The notes beneath the pieces are model-generated. The model worked only from the letters and a program-made list of their open reading frames with translations, ran no database searches and was not told the DNA's origin. Below, one piece after another: positions 20,613-32,489 of a stretch of DNA of 64,000 bases. Numbering within the stretch: the stretch's first letter is position 1; each line of letters opens with the position of its first letter. The translations under genes and the position numbers were made by a program. The DNA comes from Liolophura sinensis (lineage: Eukaryota > Mollusca > Polyplacophora > Chitonida > Chitonidae): assembly GCF_032854445.1 (NCBI RefSeq), contig NW_027018040.1, forward strand, positions 1-64,000, read 5' to 3'.

Positions 20613-21574
20613 AGTTTATGAGAGAACACTTGCCTTCCAGAAATATGGAATTCGTATTGATCTCGCTCTCCAGATGAAATTCTGTTGCTACATATATTCT
20701 TGAGAAGAGTTTTGCCATCAGCCAATCAAAGTCACGTGTAAGCTAAGGTACATGTACATGTGCGTTATAAGTAACTGTAAATGTGTACCCAGAAAACGAT
20801 GCTGAGGGACAAATAAGGTATTATTTTTTTTATCTCCTTTTTTAGAGAGGTGGTGTGCATTACCATGGTTACCAGTTGAGCGTGCTGAATAGTGTATTTG
20901 CAAGAGTTTTCATGTAAACATCCACATGCAGCTGTGAGTGATTGGCCTAGTCACAAGCATCATATTGTGCTACTTGACACCCCCTTTTTTGCAAAGTGTA
21001 ATCTTCCACTGCAGCATGTTTATAAATAGGCAATATTGACTGTCTCATTAATTTACTTCCTGTCTTATTTTAATATCTTTTATAGAATACATGTACATGT
21101 ATGCTTGTTTTAGTCACATGCTTTATTTATTTATTCAGTATATGTATATCTTTGATTTATACATTTTTATGCAAAAATGAGTCTTAGTACTGTAGAACAA
21201 TTTTATGTTTAGCTTTTTGTGACATTTGGTGTATAGGACATGTACATGTGTTCATTTTTAAACATTTCACCAGTTTGTACGTTACTGATAATGACATATC
21301 CTTGCATACACATGTACACGTACATACATGTATATGTACACGTACAATACACATGTGCCTCGGCAAGAACATGTACAGATACGTGTATATAAACACAGAA
21401 GTACTGGTTTTCCGGACACGTCAAACTCCAAAATAGACTTTGTAATAAAGATAAATTTAATTCTGGGTTTATAAATAAAGTTCAGGATGATGATGTATCA
21501 GGTTTTATCAGTTATAAACAGTGTTAGCTACATTTGTACATGTAGCTTTGTGGCAGTCTAATTTTTTGTTGACA

Positions 21575-21652
21575 GCATAAGTACACAAATAAAGAGGTTA
21601 CAGGTACACAAATAAAGAGGTTACAGGTACACAAATAAAGAGGTTACAGGTA
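21575..21652. repeat. 23-bp tandem repeat, 3 copies
   Basis: The unit 'ACACAAATAAAGAGGTTACA' plus 'GGT' is repeated three times. Confidence 0.9.
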
Positions 21653-23202
21653 CAGGTGCTTCTGACAGCACTTAGAAGCATGTTAAAATCAGCATCAGTC
21701 CAGGTGTAAATTGTCAAAATCTATTGAGACCTTGTCATTGAAACATTTTAAAATCAACTCACATGTGTATCATGACATTTCGTAATTAGAATCTCAGAAA
21801 ATATTGCGGTTTGTTAGATTTAGGCAAGGAGCAGCGAAAAAGTTTATTGTAAATGCTGATTTATGTCATTTATTTGCCACATTTATTTTTGTAGGCATTC
21901 TTTATCCTGTTTTTTGTTTTCAGCAATTTTGTCACAGATCTAGTTGAAATGGTCTCTGTATTCTACCTCTGACGTCATTATGTTTTGTTTTTTTTACAAG
22001 CCTATGTTATGGACACTTTTATTCCATCAAGGAATAAATTACATGATAGCAGTTTTGATTTATTTGATGAATTGTTTTGATTTCATATCTGTGGGACATA
22101 AAAATGTCATCATTAATGATATAGAAAGTATTCAAATGTGGAATAATGGGTATAGTGGAGGCTACATGTAGCAATCTAGTGTCTTTGCATTATTTTGTTG
22201 TTGTTGTTTTTTTCATGTCAAGGGAAATAACTAGCCAAAAGAGAAGAGGTAAATGTTTTAAAGGGAGATAATTATGTCCAGTATGATATCATAATACAGA
22301 AATGTTTTATCACACATGTGTTTACAACACCACTCTCACATGTACTTAGGGTTTAAATCCTACTTTTGACATTTTGTATTTTATAGTTTACATAATCTTG
22401 CCATTTGGTACCGGTGTTAAAGTTTTTAAAGCTCACAGTAAAAATGTGCCATGATTTGATTCACTTGTTACATTTACACGTACGTGTACCTACCTGAACC
22501 TTATCCCTTTCAAGATTTTGGACACCTGGTCTGATCAATTTAACCAATATATATGTAATTCTACTAGGAATAGTGAGTTTCTCTTTTTCTCACATGGTTA
22601 GAAAAACATACTCACATCTTTACTTTTCCAAAAGGCTGTTAAAGAAATGTGATATTCTGCTTTCAACACTACACATACCTGTCCTGAATTTTAGAAGAAT
22701 TAGAGTACTTGTATTTCTGTTTGCTGGATAGATGGAATTATTATCAAACATAGGCTTGGAAGTGCTTGAACTACTTATTGCCATATTTTGCCAGAGTTTT
22801 CATGAAAGGCTTGCCTTTTTTTTTTATAACAGATACATATGCATGTACCTGTGTATATGTTACATGCACTGAAAACAGTGCACGGTCTTTCATGTACAGT
22901 AAGTACTGTAACAAGTTTGTTCAAAGGTTATGACACATGGCACTTTGACTACTTTGGATGGTAATCTGGTGCTACATATGTTCAGGTACATGCTTTTAGG
23001 TTTTACCTTAAAATATGTCATTTCTTTTAAAGTATTATAAGTGTTCTATTTTTAACATTTGAGGATTTCTGATTTTCATTATCAGCAAGTTTCATGTTTT
23101 AGTCTGAAAATTAAGACATTGTTCTTCTCAGTACCATTCACTTGAATTTCAGTATCAACAACATTGTTTAAGTATGGCATAAAACACCAATCAAATGGAT
23201 AA

Positions 23203-23302
23203 ACTAACAACATTGTTGTATGTGAATAAACTAACAACATTGTTGTATGTGAATAAACTAACAACATTGTTGTATGTGAATAAATTAACAACATTGTTGT
23301 AT
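23203..23302. repeat. 27-bp tandem repeat, 4 copies, with inner palindrome
   Basis: The unit is 'AATAAACTAACAACATTGTT' plus 'GTATGTG'. Each copy contains the dyad 'CAACATTGTTG'. The array is preceded by the SINE tail-like words 'GGCATAAAACACCAATCAAA'. Confidence 0.9.
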
Positions 23303-23569
23303 GGACAATTACATGTATCTTGACACTGTCATTGTTCACTCATTACACTCAATAGAATTGACAAATTTTTTGACACTACTTCTCTTATGGTTCCTCCAGG
23401 TAGAAAAGTTGTGTTTGTTTCTTCATTGTTTTATCAGTTGAAGACCAACATGTCGATCTGCTTCACAGAAATGTCAGTTTTCGTTATTTTATCAAATGCA
23501 AGTAATTTTACATGTAATTAAATGTAGATCATGTACATGTATTCTAAGCACTACAGGGTATACATGAAC

Positions 23570-23745
23570 CATTCTACCATTAATAACATGTGTATGTACT
23601 GTTCTACTAATAATTACATGTACCGTTCTGCCATTAATTACATGTACTGTTCTACCATTAATTACATGTACTGTTCTACCATTAATTACATGTACTGTTC
23701 TACCATTAATTACATGTGTTTGTACCATTCTGCCATTAATTCCTG
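23570..23745. repeat. 24-bp tandem repeat, about 7 copies
   Basis: The unit is 'ATTACATGTACTGTTCTACC' plus 'ATTA'. Edge copies are diverged. Confidence 0.9.
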
Positions 23746-25764
23746 TGAAAATGTAAACATGGCGATGACATTAATGTGGCATCACATGTCACAGAGTACG
23801 TCAGGTGCAGAATGTATGTCAAATGGTCAGACTGACTTTCTATATATTGTAATGTGTTTCAGAAGTATTTGAAGTCTTTTCTTTCCAGGATCCATTTCAT
23901 ACATGTCTACATGTACAATGTAAGAGACACATTATTCGACATCTTTTATGTGAAATCTGATCAGACTTTTATATCAGAATTTCTTGTTAGTCTGACTATG
24001 GTAAGGGATTGGTATGTCTGTGTGTGGATGCGTGGAGCTTGGTGTATTGTATGTCTTGAAGCAAGATTTTAAAAGAAGAGATTTTACCTGCAGGCTTAAT
24101 AATTAAGTATTTTATGTAAGTGTCAATGATACTTGATGGTGAGCAAATCAAAGCTAAAGAATTAATTGGTTAATCCTCTAACCATAATAGCACACTATTT
24201 CATGTACATTGTGGGACTATAAAGATAACGAGCAACAGGTGTGCATGTATAACTTCGTGAACATTACTTTTAGGATGAAGTGTTGTAAACAGTGTATATA
24301 AAGTGTTTTACTGTTCGTCATTGAACACATCTATACGTGTACATTGTAGGCCTCAAAAGGGAAGGTTGTTTGGTTTTCTCTCAAATATTTTGGAACTGTA
24401 CACGGATATGTTCATGAAGCTAAAAACTGCCCCTAATGTGTGTAGTATACATGCAGAATGTTTAATCTCTGTTTATAGTATCCAGTAAGGTTGACTTTTA
24501 TTATACTCTTTGAAATTGTGAATATTGAGATGATTATGTAGACATGTCTATGGTTTATGTAGTGTGCATGTACATTGTATGTCACCAGCGTCATGAATAT
24601 GCAATACGTAAACCAAGGCAAAGTGCTGGTTCTGTTTGCACCAGGTAAGGGGAGGTAATGGAGATAATTATCTCCCTTTGTTCAGTATAAGTTGTAGATG
24701 TAATAATACAAGCACTGTAACTTGTACAACAAATGTTTTGAAGCCTAAGGCTATAATATTTATTCTTACCTGATTTTTACTGCTCAAACTTGTATATTGC
24801 TTGAAACAATTCAGTGTGACTGTGGAAGAATCCGTGAAAATACAAGTTATCTGTGTAGCTCAATGCTTACTATTGCAATATATATTTACATGTATTTTAT
24901 AATGCTTGTGCGTTGTTCATCAGTCAGGTTAACTGTTTTCAAGCCTGTAGAAGTTATGTATGCTGTATTTACATCTGGCTGAGGTGCATGCACAGTGCTT
25001 TTAATTGTTTAACGCATTATTTTATGTATATCACCATTTTTCAATTCCAATAGTATACATTAAATTAAACATCAAAATCAAATTTGATCACAGTTCAACA
25101 TTTCTTGTACAGTATAATGTTGGAGGACTACATGTACTTTAATATTGTGTCACATTGAAATATTAGCAATATCTTTCCAAGACAAAGTTTGTCAAAGTTG
25201 TCTACCCCCTCCCCCCACCCCCCATTTTTGTGAAGGTCATTAGATGTTGTTTCCTTCTTTTTGAAAATAGTATGAAATCCAATTGTCTTGGTGCATGTAC
25301 ACTTGTACCTTTCACATTTTGTATTTTTTAATAAGCTACCCATTGTATACACTTTTAAAAAAGAGAGATAAATGTTATTAATGAGCTTTTGTGATTGTTG
25401 TCCGTCATTTGAAGTGTCATTGTTGGAGAATATACATGTATAATATATCACGGCATTTATAGTGTACATCTGGATGTATCTGTATATAAATACACATCTT
25501 CATGTTTGTTATCAAAATGACATACAAGGTATCTGCTGGTCTAAAGTCATGGTTGTCTTTATACTCTCAGTTCTGCCATAATCAGTCTCTGTTTTCTTTT
25601 CTTTGATTTTTTATTTTAATTTTTTTTTTTTGTAATGTCTGTGATAAAAGGCTTAGTTTTTCGCAATCTATTGGTACACATATTTTACATGTATAGTTGT
25701 ACAGCAGCCCCTCGTCAGATTCATATCAGGTTTATCTTCATTAACACATTGATAAAGCTCGTCG

Positions 25765-26072
25765 GCCCTCTACAAAGGGAAGCAAATCTTGTAACTGATG
25801 TAACAGTAGTTATATCTAACAGTAGTTACATCTACATACGTGTTGTGGAACATTGATACCAGTCATTTCAGTCACATTACAAGTGATCTTGGATAATTAT
25901 AGTTGTTACTGAATAAATTGAAGATGAACATTCTCGGCAGCTCAAAGTATTTTTTATTTTTATTTTTTGACTTTGACGAGACTTAAGCCCTCATGCTTAG
26001 AGTTTTTATTGAATAATGTAGCAAGCACTGTAGTGGCCCAAGTCACAAGATTTGCTTCCCTTTGTAGAGGGC
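25765..26072. repeat. Inverted repeat with 32-bp arms, 244-bp spacer
   Basis: 25765-25796 ('GCCCTCTACAAAGGGAAGCA'...) is the reverse complement of 26041-26072 with one mismatch. It could be a small non-autonomous element with terminal inverted repeats or a chance inversion of one repeat. No coding content lies between the arms. Confidence 0.7.
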
Positions 26073-26264
26073 TGTTACGCTCTGTTATCAAGTCACTGTT
26101 ACAATTACGTCAGTAATGCCCTGTCAGCGCTGTCTGATAAAAGTTTGGTTTTCACTTAAGCATAGCATCAGCCAGCAACAAGGAAGCCAGTCATAACTCT
26201 AGTGTCATGCAAAAATGGTGTCGTAGCTACAGACCTCTGTCTCATAGTGTATAATCTCATGACC

Positions 26265-26890
26265 TTGCACTGACCAACATGACCTTGCACTGACCAACAT
26301 AACCTTGCACTGACCAACATGACCTTGCACTGACCAATATGACATTGCACTGACCAACATGACATTGCACTGACCAACATGACCTTGCACTGACCAACAT
26401 GACATTGCACTGACCAACATGACATTGCACTGACCAACATGACCTTGCACTGACCAACATGACCTTGCACTGACCAACATGACCTTCCACTGACCAACAT
26501 GACATTGCACTGACCAACATGACCTTCCACTGACCAACATGACATTGCACTGACCAACATGACCTTCCACTGACCAACATGACTTTCCACTGACCAACAT
26601 GACCTTGCACTGACCAACATGACCTTCCAGTGACCAACATGATGTTGTACTGACCAACATGACCTTGCACTGACCAACATGACCTTGCACTGACCAACAT
26701 GACATTGCACTGACCAACATGACATTGCACTGACCAACATGACCTTGCACTGACCAACATGACCTTGCACTGACCAACATGACATTGCACTGACCAACAT
26801 GACCTTGCACTGACCAACATGACCTTGCACTGACCAACATGACATTGCACTGACCAACATGACCTTCCACTGACCAACATGACCTTCAGA
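26265..26890. repeat. 20-bp tandem array, about 31 copies
   Basis: The unit is 'GACCTTGCACTGACCAACAT'. Variants 'GACATTGCAC' and 'GACCTTCCAC' are interspersed. Three overlapping - strand frames stay open through it; these are repeat artefacts. Confidence 0.96.
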
Positions 26891-27300
26891 TCTTTGCCCT
26901 TGAAGAATGTAGGTTATTTGAGCTTGCATTCAAATGAAGCCCAGAATCCAGTTCAAACAGCTCCATTACTGTAATTAACTTTTGATGACCTTTGAATTAC
27001 CAGTCTTGGACATGTGACTTGATCTTGTACACAAGAAAAATCCAAAATTATCAAATCAAAGCAAATTCATCTTGTGTACTAGCTTTCATACCAGAGTGAT
27101 GAAGCAAATATAGCTATTATGCCATTTGCCAGTGCAGGGAAAGGTCATGCAAAATTAGGGTAGAAGGTAATGGCTTGAAAGATAACAACGTCTCGATTGT
27201 CTGGTGTCCAAAGGTTATATTCAGACATACAATGTGTCAGGGACAAGCCAGAAACTTATTTCAATCTTATTCAGAACATCTGCTTTAAGTTCAACATCTA
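26891..27300. other. Non-coding spacer between two minisatellites
   Basis: Nothing recognisable. Confidence 0.4.
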
Positions 27301-27302
27301 CC

Positions 27303-27792
27303 TACATGTACCTCCAGAACTGTGTAATAGCAGGCCTACATGTACCTCCAGAACTGTGTAATACTGTAGCAGGCCTACATGTGCCTCCAGAACTGTGTAA
27401 TAACAGGCCTACATGTACCTCCAGAACTGTGTAATAGCAGGTCCACATGTTCCCCCAGAACTGTGTAATAGAAGGTCCACATGTACCTCCAGAACTGTGT
27501 AATACTGTAGCAGGCCTACATGTGCCTCCAGAACTGTGTAATAGCGGGCCTACATGTACCTCCAGAACTGTGTAATAGCAGGTCCACGTTCCCCAGAACT
27601 GTGTAATAGCAGGTCCACATGTACCTCCAGAACTGTGTAATAGCAGGTCCACATGTTCCCCTAGAACTGTGTAATAGCAGGTCCACATGTACCTCCAGAA
27701 CTGTGTAATAGCAGGTCCACGTTCCCCCAGAACTGTGTAATAGCAGGTCCACATGTACCTCCAGAACTGTTTGATAGCAGGTCTACATGTGC
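27303..27792. repeat. 34-bp tandem array, about 14 copies
   Basis: The unit is 'CTCCAGAACTGTGTAATAGC' plus 'AGGTCCACATGTAC'. Some copies carry 'CCCCCAGAAC' or an extra 'TACTGTAGC' insertion. Confidence 0.95.
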
Positions 27793-28070
27793 TGAATGTG
27801 TTCATCAAATCGCTTTTATCTTTATGATGGAATGAGTCGAATCTCTGAAGTGTTTAAATTTTGCTCTTTAATTTCTGACAGATTTACATATGTGATTGTT
27901 TGTCTTGCGCTTTCTATGTTGTCCCAGAATATTGGGTTCTTTTTTTGTATACAGTATATGTATGTATATGCGCAAGACTGTGGCCTTGCTCACAGAACAT
28001 TGATGGATGCTAATAAAATGGTAACTTATGAAAATATAAGTGGTAGTCCATAGTTCCAGTTGCTTCTTTA
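27793..28070. other. Non-coding spacer
   Basis: AT-rich, no supported feature. Confidence 0.4.
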
Positions 28071-28077
28071 AGTTTTT

Positions 28078-28300
28078 TATTTATTTGGTTGGTATTTTAC
28101 GCTGTACTCAAGAATATTTCACTTATACTACGGTGGCCAGCATTATGGTGGGAGGAAACCGGGCAGAGCCCAGGCGAAACCCATGACCACCCACAGGTGG
28201 CTGCCAGACCTTCCCACTTACGGCCGGAGAGGAAACCAGCATGCGCTGGACTTGAACTCACAGTGGAAGAGTTTTCAGTATTGAGTCACTAAGTACTCAT
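28078..28300 (-). mobile_element. SINE-B, inverted, near full length
   Basis: Read on the - strand it gives 'CATGCTGGTTTCCTCTCCGG', 'GGTTTCCTCCCACCATAATG' and the end 'AGTGAAATATTCTTGAGTAC'. A SINE-C lies immediately to the right. Confidence 0.75.
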
Positions 28301-28309
28301 GGTTACTCC

Positions 28310-28605
28310 ATCAATAAAACTGGGTGTCACCAACAGCAAGGTGTTTATTAAACAACAACCTGCTTGTGGGTCTTACATGACAATAAATGGTCAACGATGC
28401 TTCTGTTGTCATCTACCGTTCGTTGTCCACCAATGTTATATTCAGTTGTCACATGTGGTTAAGTTTGTCAGTAACTTGCCAATGGTCAGTGGTTTATTCA
28501 CTGGACACTTTCGTTTCTTCCACCAGTAAAAGGTACGGTGTGAGGCAACGATCTAATAAATAAACATAAATCCAAATAGATTACAGAAAAGAAATAGAAA
28601 ACAGC
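28310..28605 (+). mobile_element. SINE-C
   Basis: Core words are 'GTTTGTCAGTAACTTGCCAA', 'GGTTTATTCACTGGACACTT' and 'CGTTTCTTCCACCAGTAAAA'. It is inverted relative to the copy at 6695-6850, and similar cores occur at 39480-39600, 40080-40270 and 53870-54020. Confidence 0.6.
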
Positions 28606-28634
28606 CCTTTTAAAAGTCACACTTTTAAATCCAG

Positions 28635-30335
28635 CTCAGACTGATTGAGTGAGTGTGGTTAGCATGCCAGTACTGCACGATAGCCCAGAAACTCGCCAGT
28701 GCAGTAGCTGTGAGTTGGTCCACAGCTGACTTCCTCTCTGGTTGTACTTGGAAGGTCTTGCTAGTGCTGTACAGATGGTCGTGTGCTGCCCCCGGGCTAT
28801 GCCCACTTTCCTCCCACCACAATGCTGGCCACACCTGCGGGTGGCCATGTGTTGCCCCGGGCTATGCCCGGTTTCCTCCCACCATAATGCTGGCCGCACT
28901 TGCGGATGGTTGCGTATTGCCCCGGGGCTATGCCCACTTTCCTCCCAGCTCAATGCTGGCCGCACCTGTGGATGGTCGTGTGTTGCCCCCCAAGGCTATG
29001 CCCACTTTCCTCCCACCATAATGCTGGCCGCACCTGCGGATGGTTGCATGTTGCCCCCAGGCTATGCCCACTTTCCTCCCACCATAATGCTGGCTGCACC
29101 TGTGGATCATTGTGTGTTTCCCCCCAGGGCTATGCCTGGTTTCCTGCAACCATAATGCTGGCCGCACCTTCGGATAGTCGTGTGTTGCCCCCAGGCTATG
29201 CCCACTTTCCTCCCACCATAACGCTGGCCGCACCTGTGGATGGTTGCGTGTTGCTCCCAGGGCTGTGCCCGGTTTCCTGCCACCACAATGCTGGCCTCAC
29301 CTGCAGATGGCCGTGTGTTTTCCCCGGGCTATGCCCGGTTTCCTCCCATCACAATGCTGGCTGCACCTGTGGATGGTTGTATGTTGCCCACGGGCTATGC
29401 CCGGTTTCCTGCCACCACAATGCTGGCCGCACCTGTGGATGGTCGTGTGTTGCTCCCAGGGCTATGCCCGGTTTCCTGCCACCACAATGCTGGCTGCACC
29501 TGCAGATGGCCGTGATTGTTGCCCCCTGGCTATGCCCGGTTTCCTCCCATCACAATGCTGGCCGCACCTGCGGATGGCCGTGTGTTGCCCCCGGGCTATG
29601 CCCGGTTTCCTGCCACCACAATGCTGGCTGCACCTGTGGATGGCCATGTGTTGCCCCCAGGCTATGCCCACTTTCCTCCCACCACATTGCTGGCTGCACC
29701 TGTGGATGGTCGTGTGTTGCTCCCAGGCTATGCCCGGTTTCCTCCCACCACAATGCTGGCCGCACCTGCCAGATGGCCGTGATTGTTACCCCCAGGCTAT
29801 GCCCGGTTTCCTGCCACCACAATGCTGGCCACACCTGAGGATGGCCGTGTGTTTTCCATGAGCTATGCCTGGTTTCCTCCCACCACAATGCTGGCTGCAC
29901 CTGTGGATGGTCATGTGTTGCCCCCCGGCTATGCCCGGTTTCTTGCCACACAATGCTGGCCACACCTGCAGATGGTCGTGTGTTGCCCCTGGGGCTATGC
30001 CCACTTTCCTCCCACCACACTGCTGCCACACCTGCAGATGGTCGTGTGTTGCCCCTGGGGGCTATGCCCACTTTCCTCCCAGCCACAATGCTGGCCACAC
30101 CTGCAGATGGTCGTGTGTTGCCCCTGGGGCTATGCCCACTTTCCTCCCACCAAATTGCTGGCCACACCTGCTGATGGTCGTTGTGTTGCCCCTGGGGCTA
30201 TGCCCACTTTCCTCCCACCACATTGCTGGCCACACCTGCAGATGGTCGTGTGTTGCCCCTGGGGCTATGCCCACTTAATGTTAATCCCACCATAATGCTG
30301 GCCGCTGACATATAGTGAAATTTTCTTGAGGATGG
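28635..30335 (+). mobile_element. SINE-B with internal 67-bp segment amplified about 22-fold
   Basis: The left end (28635-28772) is a SINE-B head: 'GTGTGGTTAGCATGCC', 'ATAGCCCAGAAACTCGCCAG', 'TGGAAGGTCTTGCTAG'. The right end (30290-30335) is its tail: 'CATAATGCTGGCCGCTGACA', 'TAGTGAAATTTTCTTGAGGA'. Between them lie about 22 tandem copies of one internal segment, 'GATGGTCGTGTGTTGCCCCC', 'GGGCTATGCCC', 'TTTCCTCCCACCACAATGCT', 'GGCCGCACCTGC'. The spacing of the 'aatgctgg' words averages about 67 bp from 28822 to 30294. The open frames on both strands are repeat artefacts. Confidence 0.88.
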
Positions 30336-30490
30336 ATGAAAACCCAACAACCATAGTATTGTTTTCAGAATCAAATAAAAAAATTGAAAGTTGCTGTTTC
30401 ACAGGCAAAACGGATGAGCAATTAGGGTAAATTTGCAGCTACTAGACAATTAGTGACACAAAATTAATGAATGTTTTTGTTATAATTTAA

Positions 30491-31037
30491 AGGAGAAGAA
30501 AACTTAAAAACATGACACTATAGGCTGAAAAGAGCACATTTTTTTTCTGTCTGGTGGTGCCTGCTGCATAATTTGCGATTTTTGCTCGCCATACTTGTAA
30601 AGCCTGGAAACGGCAAAGCTTGGCATAAATCACGGAGTCCATGGCATCCTCCATCTTTAACACCCTGTAATTTATGCTGGGGTGTCTTGCCTCTCAGCCA
30701 ATGAGTCGTTAAAACTGCTGGCTTGTTCGTGTGAACCTGGAACCTTCCTTCAACATTCAGCTTCCCGTCATTTGCAACCTTCTGGGAAGAAAAGTTCTAC
30801 CGGAAATGTACGAACTGCACTTTGGCAGCTTCCGACAGAAAATCTCCTCCTAACACAGAAGACTTCAGGACTAGTTCTTAGGCAAAATGGAGTTGCCCAC
30901 AGTGGATTTTGGCGATGACTTTATTTATAATTTATCAACTTGAGGTACATATTAGAATTTTTTTTATGGCATGCACCTGCGAGGGAATGCAAACTCTTTT
31001 CAATGGTATTTGATTGACATTTAAATTTTCTTCTCCT
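30491..31037 (+). mobile_element. MITE with AGGAGAAGAAAA termini, copy 1
   Basis: 547 bp. The left end 'AGGAGAAGAAAACTTAAAA' and right end 'TTTAAATTTTCTTCTCCT' are imperfect inverted repeats. The left flank is TTAA (30487-30490) and the right flank TTCA, so a TTAA target duplication with one change is possible. The internal sequence ('GGTGGTGCCTGCTGCATAA', 'GGCATAAATCACGGAGTCC', 'CTCAGCCAATGAGTCGTTAA') is found inverted at 56209-56772. It has no transposase and is non-autonomous. Confidence 0.8.
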
Positions 31038-31200
31038 TTCATAGGCGTTTCAAAAACAATGCACATACATATTTCAAAGGAGAGATGAAACAGATTATTC
31101 GTGAATATAGCAGGAAAAAAAATACAATATCTACATAATGATAGGATACACTCTAATCTCACTTGTTTCTGCATAATATCACTAAAAATAATTTTAACCA

Positions 31201-31650
31201 ATCATTGAGCTCTTCGCTGACATTTTCAGGGTACACTCCCACTTCAATCGTGTCGGGTTCATTTGATAATTAGGCTTTCACAAATACAAATCAGGACAAA
31301 GTTTGTGCCGAACACTTTATTTAACAACCTAAAGTCCTACAATTGTGTGATGTAAGAGTAAACCAAAAATACCCGGAATGAATCTTTGGCAGAAGTTCAA
31401 GGTCGCCTGATTTCTACACATATAAGGCAATACAACAGTGTTTGAGAAAGTAGTCCATGGTCAGATAATGCCAACACAAGGCCAAATGCTGAAACAAAAA
31501 TGTCAAAAGAAAGTATTTCGCCTAAAACTGCATCAAGTCACTCAAATTACAATCACAGTCAGGGAAAACATTAAGTAGAAGAAATTGCCCAGACAGAAAT
31601 CGAGACAAGCAAAAATACTGGCTTGAGTGAACTCATTCATGGTGTATACA
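31201..31650. other. Intergenic, no gene seen
   Basis: AT-rich. No repeat family recognised. Confidence 0.4.
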
Positions 31651-31654
31651 CGCA

Positions 31655-31720
31655 TGTATGTATGTATGCTTGGGGTTTAATGTCATACTTAACAACTTTT
31701 CAGTCATTTGATGATGGCAA
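31655..31720 (-). mobile_element. SINE-A 3' end fragment, inverted
   Basis: 'GCTTGGGGTTTAATGTCATA' followed by 'CTTAACAACTTTTCAGTCAT' is the reverse complement of the SINE-A tail. Confidence 0.6.
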
Positions 31721-31939
31721 GTTATTAGGTGTCTCTTCTTGTGGCAGGGTGAGTCCACGTTGCCAAAGCTCCACTCAAGGTATCATGCGCCAGGCGAGAC
31801 AGTAGCAAGTACAATTGTCCCAACCCGGGTGAATGACGAGTTCAAGTCTGCACTGAGCCAGTATTTTTGTTGTCTTGATTTATCAGTGTTGGCAGTTATA
31901 ATCACTTACTTCTATAAAAGGTGTCACTGAAAATCTTTA

Positions 31940-32145
31940 ACCTTTTCAATCACTAAAGCACTATTTTCAGTGGAAGTTATACATACAATTGCTGTGAAAA
32001 CCACCTAAAAATGATTTGTTTGTGTCGTATAAGATGTAAGCTTCATAAAACTGCACAAATTATTTCTTTACACTCCGCAGTCTTCTTAGAATGGTTCAAA
32101 ATATTGGTTTCAGAGGTGGTTGAAAAGGTTGAAGCATTAGGGTAG
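31940..32145 (+). repeat. Dispersed repeat D2, copy 3
   Basis: It aligns with 890-1085 and 14205-14425 through 'ATGATTTGTTTGTGTCGTAT', 'GATGTAAGCTTCATAAAACT' and 'TTCAAAATATTGG'. Confidence 0.6.
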
Positions 32146-32339
32146 GTGGTTGGTTTGAAAGGTTTATATACATGAATATACATATAGGATGACATATCCT
32201 ACTGGAAAAATGTCAGTTTCAGCATCAAAACTAATATTTGATCACATTTACTGTATTTCGGCTCTAATAATTCAATTTTTGGGGTGAAATTTTGAGTAAT
32301 TTACGGTACTTGCCCTAAACTACATGTATGTTGCTCGTT

Positions 32340-32485
32340 TTGAGAGTTTCTCATTTATTTGTTCATGTGATTGGTGTTTTACGCCGTACTCAAGAATATT
32401 TCACTTACATGATGGCGGCCAGCATTAAGGTGGGAGGAAGATGGGTCTGGAAACCCACGACCATCTGCGAGTTTTGGCTGATCCT
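32340..32485 (-). mobile_element. SINE-B 3' half, inverted
   Basis: 'TGTTTTACGCCGTACTCAAG', 'AATATTTCACTTACATGATG' and 'GCGGCCAGCATTAAGGTGGG' are the reverse complement of the SINE-B tail. It breaks off after 'CCCACGACCATCTGCGAG'. Confidence 0.7.
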
Positions 32486-32489
32486 GAGG

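Larger units (their letters stand above)
20615..26260. other. 5.6-kb intergenic region, no gene recognised
   Basis: Very AT-rich, with many copies of the palindromic words TACATGTA and ACATGTACATGT (for example 20745-20760, 21085-21100, 21308-21350, 23530-23545). Short tandem repeats are listed separately. No exon-like block with family resemblance was found in any frame. Confidence 0.55.

Noticed and set aside
26168-26929. 253-codon - strand frame with a Cys-Trp-Ser-Val repeat
   Set aside because: A 20-bp satellite read in three overlapping frames; no unique domain.
28900-29861. Cys/His-rich 200-310-codon frames
   Set aside because: They resemble zinc-binding repeats in spacing but are translations of the amplified SINE segment, open on both strands.
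30682-30918. 78-codon frame with a varied sequence
   Set aside because: Lies inside the MITE, whose second copy does not keep the frame.
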